Of a stretch of DNA of 64,000 nt, positions 60,270 through 64,000 are shown one piece after another; position 1 is the first letter of the stretch; the number at the start of each line of letters is the position of its first letter. The notes under the pieces were generated by a model. It made no database searches, was not told the DNA's origin, and worked only from the letters and a program-made list of their open reading frames with translations. Made by a program: the position numbers and the translations under genes. Source of the stretch: Nitrospirota bacterium (GTDB lineage Bacteria; Nitrospirota; JACRHJ01); NCBI GenBank assembly GCA_016212105.1, contig JACRHJ010000047.1, forward strand, positions 1 through 64,000, read 5' to 3'.

Positions 60270-60860
60270 ATGTCCGAGACGCTGGAAAGACTGGTCGGGG
60301 AGTTTGCGAAGCTGCCGGGCATAGGCAGGAAGACCGCCCAGCGTCTTGCGCTGTATATTCTGAAGTCCGGCGGCGACGAGGCCAGGTCTCTCGCGGCCGC
60401 GCTCATAGACCTGAAGGAGAAGGCGCGTCCCTGCCGCGAGTGCAGCAACATCACCGAAGAAGAGCTTTGCGGCGTCTGCTCCGACACGAGGCGTGACACC
60501 ACACGCATACTGGTCGTAGAGGAGATCTCCGACCTGATGGCGGTCGAGGCGACGCGCGAGTACAAGGGTCTGTACCACGTCCTGATGGGCGCGATCTCGC
60601 CGATAGACGGCATCGGCCCGGACGACACGACGGCCGGCAAACTCGTCGAGCGGGTGAAGCGGGGCGGGGTCGAGGAGGTAATCCTCGCTACCAACCCGAA
60701 CCTCCGGGGCGAGGCCACCGCGCTTTATATCACCGGCGCGCTGAAGCCGTACAAGGTAAAGGTCACGCGCATCGCCTACGGCATGCCTATGGGCGGGGCG
60801 CTCGAATACGCCGACTCCGGGACGCTGATAAAGTCGCTGGAGGGGCGGCGGGAAGTATAG
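60270..60860 (+). CDS. recR: Recombination mediator RecR
   Basis: The 196-aa product has the N-terminal helix-hairpin-helix (LPGIGRKTAQRLALYILKSG), a C4 zinc finger (CRECSNITEEELCGVCSDTR: C-x2-C-x8-C-x2-C), a TOPRIM domain starting ILVVEEISDLMAVEATREYK, and the C-terminal KPYKVKVTRIAYGMPMGGAL Walker-like end. It acts with RecFO in gap repair. Confidence 0.96.
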   Translation: MSETLERLVGEFAKLPGIGRKTAQRLALYILKSGGDEARSLAAALIDLKEKARPCRECSNITEEELCGVCSDTRRDTTRILVVEEISDLMAVEATREYKGLYHVLMGAISPIDGIGPDDTTAGKLVERVKRGGVEEVILATNPNLRGEATALYITGALKPYKVKVTRIAYGMPMGGALEYADSGTLIKSLEGRREV

Positions 60861-60888
60861 CAATTATATTTCAAGAAGGCATTATTAC

Positions 60889-61467
60889 ATGCGATTATTC
60901 GCTCTCCGTATAAGCATGAAAGGCCTTATCAAGGCATTCGTTTTCTTGTTTCTTTCATTTGCCAGTCTTGTTTTATTTCTTTTCTATGGGCGTTTCTGGA
61001 CTGTTACAGATTATGCTTATAATTGGCCTGAAATAAAGTATGAATGGGGTTCAGCGGGTGGACATATAGACTCCTACTATCATGAAATTGATTGGGGCTA
61101 TGTAGGTTCTTCACCATATAAATTAAGTTTTTGGGTTGAACCCAAGTATATTCATTCTCAGGAAGAAGTAACGATTGACAATGTAAGATTACAAGACTTG
61201 AGGGAAAAAAAGAGCATCTCGTTCGACATCAAAACCGCTAGAATAGAAACATCTATCATAGAAAGTGGAACATTCAAGGGGAAGAAAAGCTATTATTATA
61301 ATTTCTCTCAAGAGTTAAATTTGGATTACAATGAGCAGCTATTAACATTTGACCTAATTATCACGGAAAACCATAAAACGGTTAAAGAACAGGTAACTCT
61401 CAAGTTTGACAAGGACTTAGAGAAACATAGGTATAACAAATACCTTGAAACCATGATGAGCGTATAG
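60889..61467 (+). CDS. AT-rich uncharacterised single-helix membrane protein
   Basis: The 192-aa product starts MRLFALRISMKGLIKAFVFL with one strong hydrophobic helix (about residues 14-33). A soluble part rich in Tyr, Lys, Ser and aromatic residues follows (DSYYHEIDWGYVGSSPYKLS and TFKGKKSYYYNFSQELNLDY). MKGLIK at 60916 is another possible start. Its low GC contrasts with recR and por genes on each side, so it is probably acquired. No known domain was recognised. Confidence 0.6.
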   Translation: MRLFALRISMKGLIKAFVFLFLSFASLVLFLFYGRFWTVTDYAYNWPEIKYEWGSAGGHIDSYYHEIDWGYVGSSPYKLSFWVEPKYIHSQEEVTIDNVRLQDLREKKSISFDIKTARIETSIIESGTFKGKKSYYYNFSQELNLDYNEQLLTFDLIITENHKTVKEQVTLKFDKDLEKHRYNKYLETMMSV

Positions 61468-61479
61468 ATGTAATTGTCG

Positions 61480-61842
61480 GGTGGGCACTGCCCACCGTTC
61501 CTTTTTGTCATTGCGAGGAGCCGAAGGCGACGTGGCAATCTCAGCCTTTAAAATCTGAGATTGCCGCGCTTAGCTCGCAATGACAAACAAACAAGGGCCG
61601 ACACACGTGTCGGCCCCATAAAAACAACCCTGGGTTCCCGCTGGAGCCTGCCCTGAGCGAAGACGAATGGGCGGGAATGACGACATAAGGTTCGGTGGGC
61701 ATAGCCCACCCTGTAATAATCTGATACAGGCGGATTCTTCGGCTTCGCCTCAGAATGACAGAAAAATGTTCCCTCCCTTCTTCCTCCTCCCCCCTCGCGG
61801 GAGAGGGGGTTGGGGGTGAGGGGCCTCCGCTAAGGTTTGCTT
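61480..61842. repeat. Repeat mosaic upstream of the por operon
   Basis: CATTGCGAGGAGCCGAAGGC...GGCAATCTC (61510-61545) with its inverse GATTGCCGCGCTTAGCTCGC AATG, GGGCCGACAC...GTCGGCCCC (61593-61616), a GGTTCCCGC/GCGGGAATGAC unit (61629-61681), a GATACAGGCGGATTCTTCGG element (61723-61760) and CCCCTCGCGGGAGAGGGGG (61791-61809) fill the gap. Confidence 0.8.
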
Positions 61843-61862
61843 CCACGAACACGTCGCACGTG
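61843..61862 (+). repeat. CACGAA-type array upstream of porC
   Basis: CCACGAACACGTCGCACGTG ends about 27 bases before the porC start and is followed by a T-run. It is a short member of the family. Confidence 0.6.
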
Positions 61863-61889
61863 TTTTTTTCAACAACAGGAGGTATGTAA

Positions 61890-62465
61890 ATGGCCGAGAT
61901 ACTGGAAATCAGGTGGCACGGCCGGGGCGGGCAGGGTACCGTCACGGCGGCCAAGGTCCTGGCCGAGGCCGCGATGGCCGAGGGCAAGAACGTCCAGGCC
62001 TTCCCGGAGTACGGTCCGGAGAGGATGGGCGCTCCACTGAGGGCCTACAACAGGGTCAGCGTCAAGCCGATGACCCTGCACTGCCAGGTTACGAACCCGG
62101 CTGTCGTGGCGGTCGTGGACCCGACGCTCCTCGACACGGTGGACGTTACCGACGGCACGACGCCGGACGCCGTCTTCATCATCAACACGTCCGCCTCCCC
62201 CAAGGAGCTGCGCGCGAAGATGAAACTCAAGAAGACGCAGAAGGTCTTCAGCGTGGACGCGAACGGCATAAGCATAGCGACCATCGGGCGCGTCATGCCG
62301 AACACGCCGATGCTCGGCGCGGTGGTAAAGGCGACCGGCGTCATAAAGCTCGAAACCCTGCTGAAGGACATAAAGGCGAGCTTCGGCAAGAAGTTCTCGG
62401 AGGCCATAATAAACAACAACCTGAGCGCGGCTACCAAGGCATACGAGGAGGTAAAAGCGGAATGA
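61890..62465 (+). CDS. porC: 2-oxoacid:ferredoxin oxidoreductase gamma subunit
   Basis: The 191-aa product begins MAEILEIRWHGRGGQGTVTA AK, the gamma-subunit signature of pyruvate/2-oxoacid:ferredoxin oxidoreductases. QAFPEYGPERMGAPLRAYNR and NTSASPKELRAKMKLKKTQK follow. AGGAGG lies a few bases before the ATG. The enzyme converts pyruvate (or another 2-oxoacid) and CoA to acetyl-CoA with reduced ferredoxin. The delta gene overlaps its stop by 4 bases. The family cannot say which 2-oxoacid is used. Confidence 0.93.
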   Translation: MAEILEIRWHGRGGQGTVTAAKVLAEAAMAEGKNVQAFPEYGPERMGAPLRAYNRVSVKPMTLHCQVTNPAVVAVVDPTLLDTVDVTDGTTPDAVFIINTSASPKELRAKMKLKKTQKVFSVDANGISIATIGRVMPNTPMLGAVVKATGVIKLETLLKDIKASFGKKFSEAIINNNLSAATKAYEEVKAE

Positions 62466-62845
62466 GCAAGCCAAAGGGATGGAAAGACCTGCCGACGGGT
62501 GGGATGATACTCGAGGCCGGTAACGCCGACAAGTACAACACCGGCGCATGGAGGAGCGACAGGCCGATATGGATCGAGGAGAACTGCATACAGTGCATGT
62601 TCTGCTGGATATTCTGCCCGGACACCTCCGTCACCGTCAAGGACGGCAAGCGCTCAGAGTTCGACTACCAGCACTGCAAGGGCTGCGGCATATGCGCGCT
62701 CGAATGCCCGTCCAAGGTCAAGGCGATAGTCATGCTGACCGAGGCCGAGGGCGCCGCCTCGGACGCGCTGGAGAAGGCCAGGGCCATAGCCGGCAAGATG
62801 GCCGCTGACAAGGCAGCCGAAAAGGCAAAAGCGGGCAAGGAATAA
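62462..62845 (+). CDS. porD: 2-oxoacid:ferredoxin oxidoreductase delta (ferredoxin-like) subunit
   Basis: The 127-aa product begins MSKPKGWKDLPTGGMILEAG and carries two 4Fe-4S motifs: ENCIQCMFCWIFCPDTSVTV and YQHCKGCGICALECPSKVKA. The long Ala/Lys-rich C-terminal helix (about 30 residues) is more extended than in standard PorD. ATG 62462 overlaps the porC stop as ATGA. It passes electrons from the alpha/beta core to external ferredoxin. Confidence 0.92.
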   Translation: MSKPKGWKDLPTGGMILEAGNADKYNTGAWRSDRPIWIEENCIQCMFCWIFCPDTSVTVKDGKRSEFDYQHCKGCGICALECPSKVKAIVMLTEAEGAASDALEKARAIAGKMAADKAAEKAKAGKE

Positions 62846-62849
62846 AAAC

Positions 62850-62945
62850 GTCGCGCCGATGCATCTAAACGTAGGGGAGCGCCTCCGCGCGCTCCCGGCG
62901 TGACACGAAGATACGGGAGGGGGCAGAGCCCCTCCCCTACGAAAT
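62850..62945. repeat. Palindromic repeat pair between porD and porA
   Basis: GTAGGGGAGCGCC...GGCGCGCTCCC-type (62872-62898) and GGGAGGGGGCAGAGCCCCTCCC (62916-62937) inverted elements separate the delta and alpha genes by 145 bases. They could form hairpins in the transcript and tune relative expression. Confidence 0.6.
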
Positions 62946-62989
62946 GATACACAACTGCGGCAGCGATACCAATACAAGGAGAATTAAAG

Positions 62990-64000
62990 ATGCCGAAAAA
63001 GGTTGCAATGACGGGTAACGTGGCCGTGGCCAACGCCATGCGCCAGATCAACCCCGACGTATGCGCCGCGTACCCCATCACGCCCTCGACCGAGATAGTC
63101 CAGCAGTTCTCGAACTTCGTCGCGGACGGCATTGTGGACACGGTGCTGGTAACGGTCGAGTCCGAGCACTCGGCGATGAGCGCGTGCATAGGCGCGTGCG
63201 CGGCCGGCGGGCGCGTCATGAACGCGACGTCCGCGAACGGCCTCGCGCTGATGTGGGAGATGCTGTACATCGCCTCGGGCAACAGGCTCCCGATAATACT
63301 GTCCTGCGTGAACAGGGCGCTCTCCGCGCCTATCAACATACACGGCGACCACTCCGACTCGATGGGCGCGCGCGACTCCGGCTGGATACAGCTCTACGCC
63401 GAGAACGCGCAGGAGGCCTACGACAACACGATAATGGCCCCGCGTATCGGCGAGCACTTCGACGTGCGGCTGCCCGTGATGTCCTGCATGGACGGTTTCA
63501 TCATCTCGCACTCGATAGAGAACATCGAGCTTTTGGACGACAAGCAGGTCAAGGATTTCATCGGCCCGTACAAGTCCAACGTCCCGACGCTGCTCGACAT
63601 AAACAACCCCGTCACTATGGGAGCGCTTCACCTCCAGGACTACTACATCGAGTCCAAGCGTCAGCAGCACGAGGCGATGAAGAAGGCGAAGAAGGTCGTC
63701 ATCGACGTCGGCAAGGAGTACGGCAAGTTCTCCGGCCGCACCTACGGACTGTTCGAGGAGTACAAGCTGAAGGACGCGGACATCGCGCTCGTGGTGCTTA
63801 ACTCCGCCGCCGGCACCGCGAAGGTCGTCGTGGACGAGCTTCGCAAGCAGGGCATAAAGGCCGGCCTCCTCAAGCCGAGGCTGTTCAGGCCGTTCCCGTA
63901 CCTCGAAGTCGCAAACGCGCTGAAGAACTGCACCGCCGTCTGCGTGATGGACCGCGCGGACAGCTTCGGCGGCGCGGGCGGACCGCTGTTCACCGAGGTC
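62990..64000 (+). CDS. porA: 2-oxoacid:ferredoxin oxidoreductase alpha subunit (partial, runs off the window)
   Basis: 337 codons are visible. The product begins MPKKVAMTGNVAVANAMRQI NP and has CAAYPITPSTEIVQQF (domain I), SEHSAMSACIGACAAGGRVM, GNRLPIILSCVNRALSAPIN and IHGDHSDSMGARDSGWIQLY, the alpha-subunit motifs that close over the thiamine diphosphate site. AAGGAG lies 8 bases before the ATG. The stop codon is beyond 64000, and the beta subunit gene is expected after it. Confidence 0.93.
   Translation, partial: MPKKVAMTGNVAVANAMRQINPDVCAAYPITPSTEIVQQFSNFVADGIVDTVLVTVESEHSAMSACIGACAAGGRVMNATSANGLALMWEMLYIASGNRLPIILSCVNRALSAPINIHGDHSDSMGARDSGWIQLYAENAQEAYDNTIMAPRIGEHFDVRLPVMSCMDGFIISHSIENIELLDDKQVKDFIGPYKSNVPTLLDINNPVTMGALHLQDYYIESKRQQHEAMKKAKKVVIDVGKEYGKFSGRTYGLFEEYKLKDADIALVVLNSAAGTAKVVVDELRKQGIKAGLLKPRLFRPFPYLEVANALKNCTAVCVMDRADSFGGAGGPLFTEV

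Overview
The window is a high-GC bacterial chromosome segment, probably from an anaerobic Gram-negative (diderm) organism. A TonB-dependent outer-membrane receptor, a TonB-like protein and NagZ/AnmK peptidoglycan recycling point to a diderm. An oxygen-sensitive 2-oxoacid:ferredoxin oxidoreductase operon, a HydG-type radical SAM enzyme and other Fe-S proteins point to anaerobiosis. Many genes start with TTG or GTG after good Shine-Dalgarno sequences. Nearly every larger intergenic gap is packed with short palindromic repeat families. A Desulfobacterota/Nitrospirota-like lineage fits, but this is inference and no marker here fixes the phylum.

Layout. 0-3.2 kb: recA, a PilT-type ATPase and recX. 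3.3-11.3 kb: a TMTC-like membrane TPR protein, two tandem secreted paralogues (the second interrupted by a stop codon), a YdjM-like membrane protein, a zinc-finger protein and a TVP38 protein. 11.0-14.3 kb: a copper-receptor-like (OprC-type) locus with tonB. 14.4-17.7 kb: three members of a small secreted protein family around a von Willebrand lipoprotein. 18.1-21.5 kb: a promoter with a perfect palindromic operator drives a VCBS-repeat protein, a sigma factor and a zinc-finger anti-sigma factor. 21.6-24.6 kb: nagZ and anmK. 24.6-26.7 kb: a cluster of DnaA-box-like sites, a three-zinc-ribbon protein with a histone H1-like tail, and a ~590-nt candidate structured RNA with its own strong promoter and terminator. 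26.8-28.3 kb: thioesterase, lytic transglycosylase and ThiS. 28.5-35.3 kb: a four-gene overlapping operon (membrane adenylate cyclase, TPR, YfaP-like/HEAT, ankyrin/TPR proteins). 35.3-37.5 kb: HydG-like and ThiF. 37.6 kb: an isolated cytochrome b C-terminal domain. 38.2-51.6 kb: a minus-strand glycan/lipid assembly cluster (B12 radical SAM, GT2 glycosyltransferases, PMT-type and YfhO membrane proteins, methyltransferases). 51.8-56.5 kb: an accessory patch with DUF433, a poly-G promoter with attenuator, an MNT antitoxin with a degraded HepT, a CAP protein, tmRNA and an Fe-S protein, plus gene fragments. 57-61 kb: two tRNA-Ser genes, SRP RNA, dnaX, ybaB and recR. 61.9 kb to the end: porC, porD and a partial porA.

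The strongest candidate for something undescribed is the plus-strand RNA at about 26072-26663. It has an exact TTGACA / extended TGnTATAAT promoter, at least four long complementary helices, a possible pseudoknot, no convincing reading frame and an intrinsic terminator. Other items worth a second look are the DnaA-box cluster, the zinc-ribbon/histone-tail fusion, the triplicated small secreted family, the CACGAA-type arrays upstream of several genes, the poly-G promoter with a terminator/antiterminator leader, and HydG encoded with ThiF.
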